Source of the DNA: Candidatus Heimdallarchaeota archaeon
GTDB taxonomy: Archaea > Asgardarchaeota > Heimdallarchaeia > Heimdallarchaeales > Kariarchaeaceae
NCBI GenBank assembly: GCA_015522385.1
Contig: WAMJ01000222.1
Span: 1 to 27,364 of the forward strand
Length of the DNA stretch: 27,364 nucleotides
Direction of reading: 5' to 3'
The notes below the pieces were generated by a model. The model was not told where the DNA came from. It was given only the letters and a program-made list of their open reading frames with translations, and ran no database searches. A program made the translations under genes and the position numbers. This document shows, one piece after another, positions 1 through 8,328 of the stretch (position 1 is its first letter; every line of letters starts with the position of its first letter).

Positions 1-551
1 GCTCCGATAATCAGAACCCTCTTGTCACGGAATGGAAGATGGGTTCTGTAATAGTGTGAGTGCATGTACTCGCCGTCGAACTTACCTGATATATCTGGCC
101 ATCTCGGGTTCCAGTGGTGTCCATTGGCAGCGACGAAGTAGTCGAAAGTCTCGGTGCTTCCGTCACTCAGGGTCACCTTCCACGTTCTATCCTCTTGGAC
201 CTCTGCACTCTCAACGCCAGTGTTGAAGCTGTAGTGATCTGTTACTCCGAATTTATCCGCGTATCCCTGAAAATATCTCAGAAGTAATCTATGGTCTGGG
301 TAATCAGGCCAGTCCTCAGGCATGGGGTAGTCCGAGTACTGGGAGAACCTCTTGGTACTTATTATATGTGAGGTCTCGTAAACACTGGAGTGTGTGGGAT
401 CGGGGGAGTAAATCCAGTTACCCCCGACCTTATTCTGAAGGTCATATCCATGGATATCTTTGATTCCCGCTTCTTTCAGAGCCTTAATAGTTGTGATACC
501 AGAAGGTCCTGCTCCTACAACACAGACTCTTGCCTCAATTCCTCTCTTCAC
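1..551 (-). CDS. Flavin-containing monooxygenase, N-terminal part (cut by window edge)
   Basis: FAD/NADPH-dependent oxygenase of the FMO/Baeyer-Villiger group, probably oxidising a soft nucleophile or ketone; the substrate is not readable. About 183 residues are visible. The FAD-binding Rossmann motif GAGPSG is at residues 13-18, and a motif matching the FMO fingerprint FxGxxxHxxxY (FDGEYMHSHYY) is near residue 158. The last visible residues, VLIIG, look like the start of the second, NADPH-binding Rossmann strand. The start is a GTG at 551: the frame has no better start, and a TATA-like box lies about 25 bases upstream, so the mRNA is probably leaderless. It lies 59 bases downstream of the EF-hand gene in the same direction but has its own promoter. 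The C-terminal half is outside the window. Confidence 0.88.
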   Translation of the reverse strand, partial: MKRGIEARVCVVGAGPSGITTIKALKEAGIKDIHGYDLQNKVGGNWIYSPDPTHSSVYETSHIISTKRFSQYSDYPMPEDWPDYPDHRLLLRYFQGYADKFGVTDHYSFNTGVESAEVQEDRTWKVTLSDGSTETFDYFVAANGHHWNPRWPDISGKFDGEYMHSHYYRTHLPFRDKRVLIIG

Positions 552-572
552 ATCTGGACGACCGATCAAGGA

Positions 573-580
573 GTTATATG
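573..580 (-). promoter_or_regulatory. TATA box of the monooxygenase gene
   Basis: The minus strand reads CATATAAC, centred about 25 bases before the GTG at 551. It lies in the short gap after the EF-hand gene, so the monooxygenase can be transcribed on its own. Confidence 0.55.
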
Positions 581-610
581 TTTTTCCCGGTCAAGGTTGA
601 AAATTGAGGA

Positions 611-841
611 TCAGTCTAATTCCATACTCTGTACGAACTCCTCGTAGGAGACCTTACCGTCATTGTCCTCGTCTGCAATCGAGAAATATAGTTCTACCTC
701 CTCCTCATTAAATGAATCACTCTCTGGGTTCATTTCTCTGTAGGCTTTGAATCCCTCATGAAGTTCGTCAAGTGTGAGATAGCCGTCATTATCCTTGTCA
801 ATATCTCTAAAGATAGCTATCAATTTGTCACGATTAAGCAT
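611..841 (-). CDS. Small protein with two EF-hands (calmodulin-like pair)
   Basis: A 76-residue cytosolic protein made of a single EF-hand pair. Loop 1 (DKDNDGYLTLDE) is at residues 15-26 and loop 2 (DEDNDGKVSYEE) at 57-68. Both have Asp at positions 1, 3 and 5, Gly at 6, a hydrophobic at 8 and Glu at 12, so both should bind calcium. Amphipathic helices flank each loop. There is no signal peptide or membrane segment, which points to an intracellular calcium sensor or buffer. A TATA-like box at 865-872 is 27 bases before the ATG and overlaps the 3' end of the upstream gene. The partner is unknown; the downstream monooxygenase is only a neighbour. EF-hand pairs this canonical are uncommon in archaea but are known, including in Asgard genomes. 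Confidence 0.92.
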   Translation of the reverse strand: MLNRDKLIAIFRDIDKDNDGYLTLDELHEGFKAYREMNPESDSFNEEEVELYFSIADEDNDGKVSYEEFVQSMELD

Positions 842-863
842 ACTGGTCTTCCGTCATATTTAT

Positions 864-1613
864 TCATATACTTGACCCCGGTAATTCGTCAAAATGGTTA
901 CTGTCTAGTTCCTCGAGATAATCATGTGCTGAGAGGTTCTTAATCCGATCAGAGATACTGGTAATGGAACAATCAATACCGACTAGAACATCATCACTTT
1001 GGAGGTTTAGGATGACTTCTGAAACCTCCTGTTTCCACTCCTTTTCACCTTTTGTCTCCACGAAAGGAACACCTTGTACGACTACCATCCTCCTGTACAA
1101 TTGGGATGAGTACCCGTCATATACCACTATGGTGTGGAAGTTGAAATTAAACATGCTAAGAATTCTCCCTGGTTCTATCTCGTCAATACTAGCTATAGGG
1201 AGTTTTCTACTTCTCTTATCTATATCCATTGTATGAAAGATATAGTTCCTTTGCGATCCTCCTATCTCCCATCTTTCCCAAAAACCATCTGGACTCCTAC
1301 GGCTCAGGATCATCCCACTTGAGGCATCCCATCTTGCAGAGGGATCGAAGAGTCGTATCAGCTTTTCCATAACCTCTCCATCAGCAGAGAACGATCTGTC
1401 CATGAGACCCTGTATCACAGGATTGAACTCTCCCCACATCGCAGTAATAATGTGTCTCCTGAATTCATCTCGACCCATCCACTCATACTCTTGGGATGTA
1501 ATCGAGGAATTATACGGGGCAATGGCTTCACCTACATATTTTCTCACGCTACGGTAGTCGTCAAGGTATTTCCGACCTCCTTTCAGTACAACAAGCACCG
1601 GTATTTGAATCAT
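864..1613 (-). CDS. Unrecognised soluble protein
   Basis: I do not recognise this protein, about 249 residues from the start chosen here. It has no signal peptide and no membrane helix. It is mixed alpha/beta, rich in Arg, Asp and Trp, with a hydrophobic strand at the N-terminus (IPVLVVLKGG) and another near the C-terminus (DDVLVGIDCSI). The ATG at 1613 is preceded at good spacing by a purine-rich GGAGGAGAGG stretch that resembles a Shine-Dalgarno. A second in-frame ATG at 1628 would add five residues (MEERN) encoded by that same stretch, so the shorter start is preferred. The TATA-like sequence near 1678-1686 would give a short leader, in contrast to the leaderless genes around it. The EF-hand gene follows after 22 bases. 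Confidence 0.7.
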   Translation of the reverse strand: MIQIPVLVVLKGGRKYLDDYRSVRKYVGEAIAPYNSSITSQEYEWMGRDEFRRHIITAMWGEFNPVIQGLMDRSFSADGEVMEKLIRLFDPSARWDASSGMILSRRSPDGFWERWEIGGSQRNYIFHTMDIDKRSRKLPIASIDEIEPGRILSMFNFNFHTIVVYDGYSSQLYRRMVVVQGVPFVETKGEKEWKQEVSEVILNLQSDDVLVGIDCSITSISDRIKNLSAHDYLEELDSNHFDELPGSSI

Positions 1614-1773
1614 ATTCCTCTCCTCCATCGATGACTACAATGGTGACACTGTCCAGTATCACTCCAAGTCTAACCTAATATTGTATTCATTGTACTAATA
1701 GTTTATGGATTCGCCTATCTAGCTGATGCAGATACATAGCGGGCAGATGAAGATCTATGTGATGGTGTATGAC

Positions 1774-1917
1774 TTACTCGTCCTTTTTCTCTGTCGGGAT
1801 CTTCCCCTCTAGAGCTTTGGCCATCTCGGATACGTCCTTCCCAGTCTCTTTGTGATCTGCTGATTTTATCTCTTCGAGCACCTCGCTCGGTAGTGTCTTC
1901 TTCTCTTCTTCAGACAT
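1774..1917 (-). CDS. Small charged protein, 47 residues
   Basis: A small ORF starting MSEEEKKTLPSEVLEEIKSA and ending KIPTEKKDE. It is almost entirely Glu, Lys, Asp, Ser and Thr, with a few Leu, Val and Ile at helical spacing, so a small amphipathic helical or partly disordered protein is likely. I do not recognise a family. It is supported by a good TATA-like box (1937-1947, minus strand GGTTATATTCC) centred 25 bases before the ATG, the same leaderless layout as larger genes here, and by clean codon use without rare runs. Neighbours on both sides are on the same strand but separated. Confidence 0.62.
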   Translation of the reverse strand: MSEEEKKTLPSEVLEEIKSADHKETGKDVSEMAKALEGKIPTEKKDE

Positions 1918-1936
1918 GATTAACTATAGACTCTTG

Positions 1937-1947
1937 GGAATATAACC
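1937..1947 (-). promoter_or_regulatory. TATA box of the 47-residue protein
   Basis: The minus strand reads GGTTATATTCC, centred 25 bases before the ATG at 1917. It is the main reason for believing this small gene is expressed. Confidence 0.5.
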
Positions 1948-1981
1948 TTTGCTGAGAAAATTATGAATAAATGTGAGAATA

Positions 1982-2797
1982 TCACCAACTTACATCGCAT
2001 AGTTTCTCGCTCAGCTCCCACATACGATCCCAGTTATCTTTTTTCATTGACTCGGAAGAGGAGCTCTTCACCTGTTTGTTGACAAAATATTTGCCGCTAA
2101 TTCCATTGACCTTTTCTGAATCGCACAGGTAAATTTGAGTCTCTGCCCCCTTCTTCCTACCCTTTTGGATAGGGCGGGAAATTACCATCCCGATTTTGTA
2201 TAGCAGACCATTATTTTTTGCGAAGTTGGTGGCCACAAACCCGGGGTGAAGCGCATTAACTGAGAAATCTGGAAGTTTTTCTGCAAGCTTATAGGTGAAA
2301 AAGAGGTTAGCGAGCTTGGATTCACCATATACCTTGAATGCGCTGTAACCTCTCTCGCGATTGTAGTTGTCGAAATCAAAAACCTGATTCCTATGGGCTG
2401 CAGAACTCACGTTAATGATCCTCCTCTTTCCTCCTATTCTATCCTGCAGAAGGTATGTGAGTAAGAAGTGTCCGAGATGATTCCCTGCCAGCGTCATCTC
2501 AATTCCCTGCTTGCTTAAAATCCTCTTAGAGTACAGAGCACCTGCATTGTTCAGGAGAATGTCAATCTGATCGTGGGGAAATTCACCGGAGAAGGTTCTC
2601 ACCGAATCTAGATCTGAGAGGTCTAGTGCGTATCCGTGAACGGGATTACCAGTTCTCTGATGTATTGATCTCGCTACACTCTCCGCTCTATCCAAGGACC
2701 TAGAGGTTATGGAAACCTCATATCCCATTTTCGAGAGCTCCATAGCACTCTGGTATCCGAGTCCTGAAGTTCCACCCGTGATAAGAATATTATCCAT
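1982..2797 (-). CDS. Short-chain dehydrogenase/reductase (retinol-dehydrogenase-like)
   Basis: A cytosolic NAD(P)-dependent oxidoreductase of the classical SDR family, 271 residues. The cofactor motif TGGTSGLG is at 7-14 and NNAG at 83-86. The catalytic set is N106 (in NHLGHF), S132 (in NVSSAAH), Y157 and K161 (YGESK). The pattern GNHLGHFLLT, then VSSAAH, then HPGFVATN is typical of the retinol dehydrogenase/WW-domain oxidoreductase-like branch, whose microbial members act on unknown lipophilic alcohols or ketones. An Arg after the second strand (SRS, about 32-34) suggests NADP preference. It is divergent from the arylsulfotransferase-like gene. An A/T-rich box around 2818-2828 is 25 bases before the ATG. 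Confidence 0.93.
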   Translation of the reverse strand: MDNILITGGTSGLGYQSAMELSKMGYEVSITSRSLDRAESVARSIHQRTGNPVHGYALDLSDLDSVRTFSGEFPHDQIDILLNNAGALYSKRILSKQGIEMTLAGNHLGHFLLTYLLQDRIGGKRRIINVSSAAHRNQVFDFDNYNRERGYSAFKVYGESKLANLFFTYKLAEKLPDFSVNALHPGFVATNFAKNNGLLYKIGMVISRPIQKGRKKGAETQIYLCDSEKVNGISGKYFVNKQVKSSSSESMKKDNWDRMWELSEKLCDVSW

Positions 2798-2868
2798 AAT
2801 ATCCTCGTTATTTCATTCAATTATTTGGATTGCTCTTATTTTACGAACAAACAATATTTTACCCAATA

Positions 2869-2878
2869 TTTTATAATT
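2869..2878 (+). promoter_or_regulatory. TATA box of the arylsulfotransferase-like gene
   Basis: TTTTATAATT centred about 27 bases before the ATG at 2901. This supports that ATG over the in-frame TTG at 2883. Confidence 0.55.
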
Positions 2879-2900
2879 AACTTTGCATGGGCAAAGCCTG

Positions 2901-4439
2901 ATGAAAATGAGAACATTACTTACTGTGCTAATTGTTTTGCTCTTTTTTGGAAGCACTCCTGGATTCAGTGCTGGTCCTATACATAATAGTCAGCAAGCTC
3001 CAAAGTACCTCTCGGATATATCTGGAAATATGTCCATAGCGGTTTATGATGAAGAGCAAGTTCTCGATGGGTACAACCTCTTTGCTCTGAGAAGAAGAAA
3101 TAAGGCTACAAATAATTTCGATGAGGGTACGATACTTGTCACCGATATGAAGGGTAATGTCCTCAACTCTCTCCACTCAACAGATCCAAGGAACAGAGTC
3201 TCCGATCCCGAGATGATCAACTCTACTACGGTGTTTGCTCGTGATAGTAGACCCTTCTTCTGGAATCTAAAGACCAATGTCACGCAGTATTTCAACTTCA
3301 CTGCTGGAACTCATGACATGGAGTATAACCCTGAGACACAGACCTTCCTCGGTAAGTACTTCAGGGATACTGGGAACTACAGCGGTCTTCCCATTAAGTA
3401 CAATGACCTCTATGAGTACGACATGGACGGAAATGTGCTGTGGTTTTGGAACAGCTCAGATTACTTTCCATTCAATCCAGAACTTGCAGATGGAAAGACT
3501 TTCAGGGGTGCGAATGTATGGATGCACGCCAATGCGATCTTCTGGGACTACCCAAATGACGTTATCTACATGAGCGCCAGAGGACTCGATACGATCTATA
3601 AAATTGATAAGAAGACGGGGGATGTTGTATGGGGACTGGGACGGTTAGGGAATTTCACGCTTTACGATATCAACGGGAAGAAAAAAGATAGTCTCTTCTA
3701 CCACCAGCATGCAGTAGAACTGGTGGGTACCAACCGCATGATCCTCTACGACAATGACTACCTCAACTATTCCAACCCTGATCCCGAAGCTGGTAGACCC
3801 CGAATAGTTGAGATCGAATTCAACGAAAAGACAATGGAAGCCAGGGAGGTCTGGACATATACCGCTCCCGAAGAATACTTTGGTAGACCTTGGGGTGATG
3901 CAGACAGGCTACCTGGTGGCAATAGGCTAGGTACATTTGGATGGGTATCTCACGACTCATATCTCACGGAGGTCAACCCCGCTGGTGAGGTCGTGTGGGA
4001 GATGAGGATCAACCAGACGAAGCAGTACGCATGGGGTATGTACAGGTCAGAGCGATTCTACGACTACTTCCCAACAGAGATCAATGATGTTAGCTTTGAT
4101 GGTCAGATGCTTTATGTCAATGTATCATTATGGGATACGATTAAGACGAGAGCAGGGCGTGACATCACGATTAGAGGGCTACTGGATGGTGAGGGGATCT
4201 TTACCGAGACCGTCGGGCTCAACCCGTACTTCATGAAGACTGGCTATACTGTTAACTTCAGTATGTCGGAATTCTCTGGGAAGTTCACACTTGAGATCTC
4301 AGATGGTGATGTGACGACCACGATAAATCTTGGTGATTTCGGATCATCCCAAACCGGTCTACCACTCAGCCCCTACTTCATACCTGCAATAATTGCGATC
4401 CCTGTCCTTAGAAAGAGGTTGAGAAAGAACCTCAGGTAA
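2901..4439 (+). CDS. Secreted, membrane-anchored arylsulfotransferase-like beta-propeller
   Basis: A 512-residue extracellular protein resembling the ASST (arylsulfotransferase) family, whose bacterial members move sulfate from one phenol to another. Residues 1-24 are a signal peptide (MKMRTLLTVLIVLLFFGSTP, then GFSA). The body has propeller-blade repeats of the type YEYDMDGNVLWFW and IYKIDKKTGDVVWGLG. His clusters sit where ASST proteins carry active-site His: HD at 138-139, HAN at 209-211 and HQH at 268-270. The C-terminus has LPLSPY, a hydrophobic segment and a basic tail (RKRLRKNLR), which anchors the protein outside the cell. The in-frame TTG at 2883 was not used because it would put a polar extension before the signal peptide and would start only about 9 bases after the TATA box. 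Enzymatic function is inferred from fold; a non-catalytic propeller is possible. Confidence 0.8.
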   Translation: MKMRTLLTVLIVLLFFGSTPGFSAGPIHNSQQAPKYLSDISGNMSIAVYDEEQVLDGYNLFALRRRNKATNNFDEGTILVTDMKGNVLNSLHSTDPRNRVSDPEMINSTTVFARDSRPFFWNLKTNVTQYFNFTAGTHDMEYNPETQTFLGKYFRDTGNYSGLPIKYNDLYEYDMDGNVLWFWNSSDYFPFNPELADGKTFRGANVWMHANAIFWDYPNDVIYMSARGLDTIYKIDKKTGDVVWGLGRLGNFTLYDINGKKKDSLFYHQHAVELVGTNRMILYDNDYLNYSNPDPEAGRPRIVEIEFNEKTMEAREVWTYTAPEEYFGRPWGDADRLPGGNRLGTFGWVSHDSYLTEVNPAGEVVWEMRINQTKQYAWGMYRSERFYDYFPTEINDVSFDGQMLYVNVSLWDTIKTRAGRDITIRGLLDGEGIFTETVGLNPYFMKTGYTVNFSMSEFSGKFTLEISDGDVTTTINLGDFGSSQTGLPLSPYFIPAIIAIPVLRKRLRKNLR

Positions 4440-4445
4440 TCTCGG

Positions 4446-5699
4446 TTATGGACATTTGGCTATACCGTCTAGAATGGATCTATTTTGCCCAAGTTTGCAG
4501 ATGGAATCATAGTGGTCACAGAACTCTGAGAACTTGATGTAATGGATTTTATTTTTCAGTCGAAATGCAGGGTCCTTGATCTTAGTAATTACCTCTTTCT
4601 CTCGTTTATCTGGGATTACGATATATAGCTTGACGTCATTGGTGTCTCCTAGTGACACTGCAAGTTGGTTAAGTCTAAGTATTCCAGAGTGAATAGTAGT
4701 ACTGCTCTCGACCTCGAATGCCGCAACCATCTTATTGCTAGATTTCTCTAACCACATGACGTCGATTAGTGATATGGTCTTTTGGATCTGAGGGTTCTCA
4801 CTGATTTGGGGTAACTTCTTCAAGCTGATCTGGCTGAAACTCTGTCCATTGTATGATCTGGATTTGTCATTGACTGCGGGTATCACATCATATCCAATTG
4901 ATCTCCCCGCATTCAGTAGAAAGTACTGGATCTTTGTGTGCTCTGTCGACTCTTCCTTGTCTCGTTGAACATCTTGGCTACGTTTCTTCAATGCTCTCTC
5001 CCGTGCTTTCCTGTCCTTTTCCAAACGGAGTTGGACATTGCTGTCGATGATGATTTTTGCCACCCCGATATCATAAAGCATCCCTGTGATTGCCCCTAAA
5101 TCCGTCGATATTTTCATTTTTGTCCTGTTGTTCAGGGAGATAATCCCCTGCCTCATCAACAGGTACTCTTTCCATTTCCCAAGCTTGATCTTCTCGTCGA
5201 ATAGCAGGTTGTACCCTTTGACAATTGCAGTATTGAATGGCGGGATAATGGTGGGATGGAGGAAGTATAGTATATTCGCTACTGCAGGGCCAAGACCCTT
5301 AATGTTCCGTGAATCAAGTGCCAAAATCTCGTCAATAACTTTCTTCTCTGTTTTAGCATTTAAGCAGGCTTCAAGAAACTGTCCAAAATATCTCTTATTC
5401 TCCTGATTTTCATAGATGTCTGGTATTCTGAGCTTTGGTTTCCAATAAAATGGATGAGACGCTCCCTCGAATACCTGTTTTTGCTCTGTAATTGCACTGA
5501 TTACATTTTCAAGGCTAGACCCTTTGTAATCGTTAGGAAACTCCCCATTTTTTATGTCATCTATAACGTTGATTACTCCTCTTCGTATGGCTCCAAAGGC
5601 TTTCATCCGAGTCTTGTCATTTATGAACCAAGTGTTGTAGACACTCTCGGGATCATTTTGATAATCCTTGACAATGCCCTCTATCTTTTCTATATCCAT
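4446..5699 (-). CDS. HhH (DNA-glycosylase-like) plus restriction-endonuclease-like fusion protein
   Basis: A 417-residue protein with two parts. The N-terminal half (about 1-220) is helical and contains a helix-hairpin-helix-like stretch, NIKGLGPAVANILYFLHP, at 132-149, similar to HhH DNA glycosylase-type domains. A Lys/Arg-rich linker predicted to be coiled (about 222-255) leads to a C-terminal alpha/beta domain. There IDVMWLE (D313) and AAFEVE (E329, E331) followed by STTIHSGILRL form a PD-(D/E)xK-like nuclease pattern. A role in DNA repair or in restricting foreign or modified DNA is inferred. It is convergent with the previous gene (6-base gap) and divergent from the aldo/keto reductase. 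A TATA box at 5721-5728 is 25 bases before the ATG. The active-site Lys is not certain: the usual ExK appears as ExE. Confidence 0.68.
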   Translation of the reverse strand: MDIEKIEGIVKDYQNDPESVYNTWFINDKTRMKAFGAIRRGVINVIDDIKNGEFPNDYKGSSLENVISAITEQKQVFEGASHPFYWKPKLRIPDIYENQENKRYFGQFLEACLNAKTEKKVIDEILALDSRNIKGLGPAVANILYFLHPTIIPPFNTAIVKGYNLLFDEKIKLGKWKEYLLMRQGIISLNNRTKMKISTDLGAITGMLYDIGVAKIIIDSNVQLRLEKDRKARERALKKRSQDVQRDKEESTEHTKIQYFLLNAGRSIGYDVIPAVNDKSRSYNGQSFSQISLKKLPQISENPQIQKTISLIDVMWLEKSSNKMVAAFEVESSTTIHSGILRLNQLAVSLGDTNDVKLYIVIPDKREKEVITKIKDPAFRLKNKIHYIKFSEFCDHYDSICKLGQNRSILDGIAKCP

Positions 5700-5720
5700 T
5701 AGGTTTCTCTAGGAAATTAA

Positions 5721-5728
5721 TTATATAT
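5721..5728 (-). promoter_or_regulatory. TATA box of the HhH-nuclease fusion gene
   Basis: TATA-rich stretch (minus strand ATATATAA) centred 25 bases before the ATG at 5699. The 257-base divergent region up to 5956 also holds a weaker box (CTAATATTT, 5928-5936) 25 bases before the aldo/keto reductase start. I see nothing else there. Confidence 0.55.
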
Positions 5729-5956
5729 TATTCTTCTTCACAAAGTTTGAGGAAATGCGTCTTCCAAATACAAATTTCACAGGATATCAATAGGTGAAGT
5801 TCATTGAAACCATATCTCGCGGCTACTCTTCTTGTTTATCAAAAGTCTCAACAATTAGTTACCCTCTCTCGATCCATTTTGACCTAGCTCAAGTTATCTA
5901 CAACCGTATTTTATCCCTCGGCAAAGACTAATATTTCCACTAATTATTTATCAGTT

Positions 5957-6958
5957 ATGAGATATACCAAACTCGGAAAAACGGGGATAACAGTCTCTAA
6001 GTTGTGCCTCGGGATGATGAGCTTCGGGAACAGCCAGAAATGGCATCTTGAACTCGAGGATGCCCGACCACTGGTGGAGAAGGCGATCGATGCAGGAATT
6101 AATTTCTTCGATACTGCTAATGTATACTCCAGAGGGAGGAGTGAAGAGATAACAGGAGAACTCCTAGCTGGGAGACGGGATGATGTCGTTGTTGCCACAA
6201 AGGTGAGATTCGCCATGGGAGATGGAGTTAATCAGAAAGGACTCAACCGCTACCATATCATCCGTGAGATCAGGAACTCACTGGATCGACTTAATATGGA
6301 CTACGTCGATCTCTACCAGATTCACAGATATGACAACTCTGTCGACAATGAGTTTCTAATGAGAACTCTCAATTCCCTAATAGACGACGGTCTCACTTCG
6401 CATATTGGGGCAAGTTCCATGTACGCGTGGCAATTGGCGAAGCTACAATTCACTGCAGAACGACTGGGTCTGGAGAAATTTGCTACGATGCAGAACCACT
6501 ACAACGCGATTTACCGGGAGGAGGAACGCGAGGTTATTCCATTCTGCATAGAGGAAGGGATGGGTATCATTCCATGGTCTCCACTCGGTAGGGGCTTCCT
6601 CTCAGGTAAATACACCCCCGACGAGGCCAAGGGTGCACGAGTAGAGTCTGATCCTTATCTGAAACAGCGGTACTTCAAGGACAACGACTTCGAGGTTCTA
6701 GCGGCTGTTAGGGAGGTTGCCAATAATCATGGTATCTCTGTTGCTCAAACAGCCCTAGCTTGGGTGCTCTCACGGGACGGAGTAACATCGCCGATAGTAG
6801 GAGTGACCAAGATGGCTCACCTTGAAGAGGCAATTGAGGCCGTTGAGATCGAGTTAAAAGCAGATGAGATAAAGCTGATAGACGACGCATACAAGCCCCA
6901 TCCTATCATAGGGCACAGCTATGATCAGCCTGATACTATGATCAACAAGAAGAGCTGA
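5957..6958 (+). CDS. Aldo/keto reductase
   Basis: A cytosolic NADPH-dependent oxidoreductase of 333 residues, the usual family length. The catalytic tetrad is D52, Y57, K82 and H123 (FFDTANVYSRG, ATKVRF, YQIHRYD). The C-terminal cofactor segment PIVGVTKMAHLEEAIEA is present. The sequence resembles the YajO/Tas-like group of open-chain AKRs (LGLGT-type N-terminus, here LCLGMMSFG, and PWSPLGRGFLSGKY), which reduce varied aldehydes; the physiological substrate cannot be read. The ATG has an A/T-rich box 25 bases upstream and is followed at once by the family's usual beginning MRYTKLGKTG. It ends in a T-rich terminator region. Confidence 0.95.
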   Translation: MRYTKLGKTGITVSKLCLGMMSFGNSQKWHLELEDARPLVEKAIDAGINFFDTANVYSRGRSEEITGELLAGRRDDVVVATKVRFAMGDGVNQKGLNRYHIIREIRNSLDRLNMDYVDLYQIHRYDNSVDNEFLMRTLNSLIDDGLTSHIGASSMYAWQLAKLQFTAERLGLEKFATMQNHYNAIYREEEREVIPFCIEEGMGIIPWSPLGRGFLSGKYTPDEAKGARVESDPYLKQRYFKDNDFEVLAAVREVANNHGISVAQTALAWVLSRDGVTSPIVGVTKMAHLEEAIEAVEIELKADEIKLIDDAYKPHPIIGHSYDQPDTMINKKS

Positions 6959-6985
6959 ATATACTTATTATTGTAAATCACAGTA

Positions 6986-6993
6986 TTTTTTTT
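6986..6993 (+). terminator. Oligo-T terminator after the aldo/keto reductase
   Basis: A run of eight T residues starting 28 bases after the stop codon, with no obvious hairpin, the usual archaeal intrinsic terminator form. The rest of the 273-base gap to 7231 is A/T-rich, with a TATA-like box (TTATTTATACC) near 7168-7178 for the next gene. Confidence 0.5.
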
Positions 6994-7231
6994 CGAACAG
7001 AGGTCTTTTAGTCAAGACAATGACTGATACCCTGTTATATTTTGGTATAACGTTACTATTCTCTCAATATTTCACCACTTTATTCGGTAGTCTATTCTCC
7101 AGTTGATTAAAACATACTCTAAAATTTCAAAATAATCATAATTTATTTAGTAGTAATTTCGAAAGCAGTTATTTATACCTAAGTAAAGTATAGTTGCAAT
7201 TACGGTCTATAGAACGGCCGAGGTTTTTATT

Positions 7232-8287
7232 ATGAAAATATCAAGACGAACATCCAAGATAATTGGATTAGGACTAAGCCTCCTGTTTCTCGGAGCGATG
7301 AACTACATCTCTGCGGCAGGAGTGCCTGAATTAACCCCCGAGGTTAACATAACCGTCAATGCATTAGCTACGGCGAAGAACAACGAGTCAATTTGGATGC
7401 TTCCAGGTCCCAGATCCTTGGATCCTGCTATATTTGGAACTCCCAGTGATCCACTGAAGACCAACTGGTTACCCACCTCTATGAGGAATACGACCGATGA
7501 CAATTCCGCTTACACCACGACTTCGGATATGACCCCATTCTCGAATAAAACCATGCCGATAACTGGATCAGTAAGTATCAACGTGACGGATAAGACAAAG
7601 TTCGATAGTCCATCGTCCATGGACATGGGCTCAGTGTCTGCTAACTTCACTGATCCAACTGGACGGACAGATTACTATGTCGAGATGGAGAGCTTGATAC
7701 CAGTCGGGCCAGACCATCCCTTCTTCGGAGGTGTAGGGCTCAATACATACATGCACGGCGCCACAGAGATTGGGACTCCCCTGATGCCTGGTGGTATATC
7801 TTATGTAACTCTCTGGGGATTCGGGGACCTCTACATTAACGGAACGCTGACCGACTCGAAGAGAGTGATCCACGTCATGGTCTCCGAGAGGATGAGAACA
7901 CCTGATTTCAAACTTGGTTTCAGTGTCCAAGATCCTGAAGGTCTTGAAATCCACTTCATCATGCCAAACACTAAGGTGGGACCATCCGGGCCATTTGATG
8001 ATGACGTCCCGACGAAGTTCACCCTACCGAACGGAATGGACCAACCATTCTTCCATATCAACTTCTACAACATGAATATTACGAGGACATCTCCAGCTGA
8101 GACCGTGACAGTCACTACTACCGAGACAGGTGCGATTACTACAGTGACTGGTGATATATCAACCGAGATCTCCACAGTCTTCTCTACTGAGACGGAGACC
8201 ACTCCTGGCTTCTCAACCCTAATAACCCTACTTGGTATTGTAGTCCTCGTCCCCCTCTACCAATACTATCGTAAGAAGAATCGTTAG
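7232..8287 (+). CDS. Secreted Thr-rich surface protein with C-terminal anchor
   Basis: A 351-residue exported protein of unknown function. Residues 1-28 form a signal peptide (basic MKISRRTSK, then a hydrophobic core ending in ISA). The middle (about 30-280) is beta-rich with many N-x-S/T sequons, so it is probably N-glycosylated outside the cell. Residues 285-325 are a Thr/Glu/Val-rich stalk (TVTVTTTETGAITTV and similar). The end is a PGF-like transition (TTPGFSTLITLLGIVVL), a membrane helix and a basic tail YYRKKNR, the architecture of archaeal PGF-CTERM-type or tail-anchored surface proteins. The ATG has a short leader: the TATA-like box is near 7173, about 58 bases upstream, and GAGG lies about 9 bases before the start. 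Confidence 0.82.
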   Translation: MKISRRTSKIIGLGLSLLFLGAMNYISAAGVPELTPEVNITVNALATAKNNESIWMLPGPRSLDPAIFGTPSDPLKTNWLPTSMRNTTDDNSAYTTTSDMTPFSNKTMPITGSVSINVTDKTKFDSPSSMDMGSVSANFTDPTGRTDYYVEMESLIPVGPDHPFFGGVGLNTYMHGATEIGTPLMPGGISYVTLWGFGDLYINGTLTDSKRVIHVMVSERMRTPDFKLGFSVQDPEGLEIHFIMPNTKVGPSGPFDDDVPTKFTLPNGMDQPFFHINFYNMNITRTSPAETVTVTTTETGAITTVTGDISTEISTVFSTETETTPGFSTLITLLGIVVLVPLYQYYRKKNR

Positions 8288-8328
8288 ATCTGTGAGTCCT
8301 TTCGATCCTAATTATTTGTACTAATATC

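Noticed and set aside
7020..7106. 28-codon hydrophobic ORF after the aldo/keto reductase
   Set aside because: Starts just after an oligo-T terminator with no TATA box at the right distance; hydrophobicity follows from T-rich DNA.
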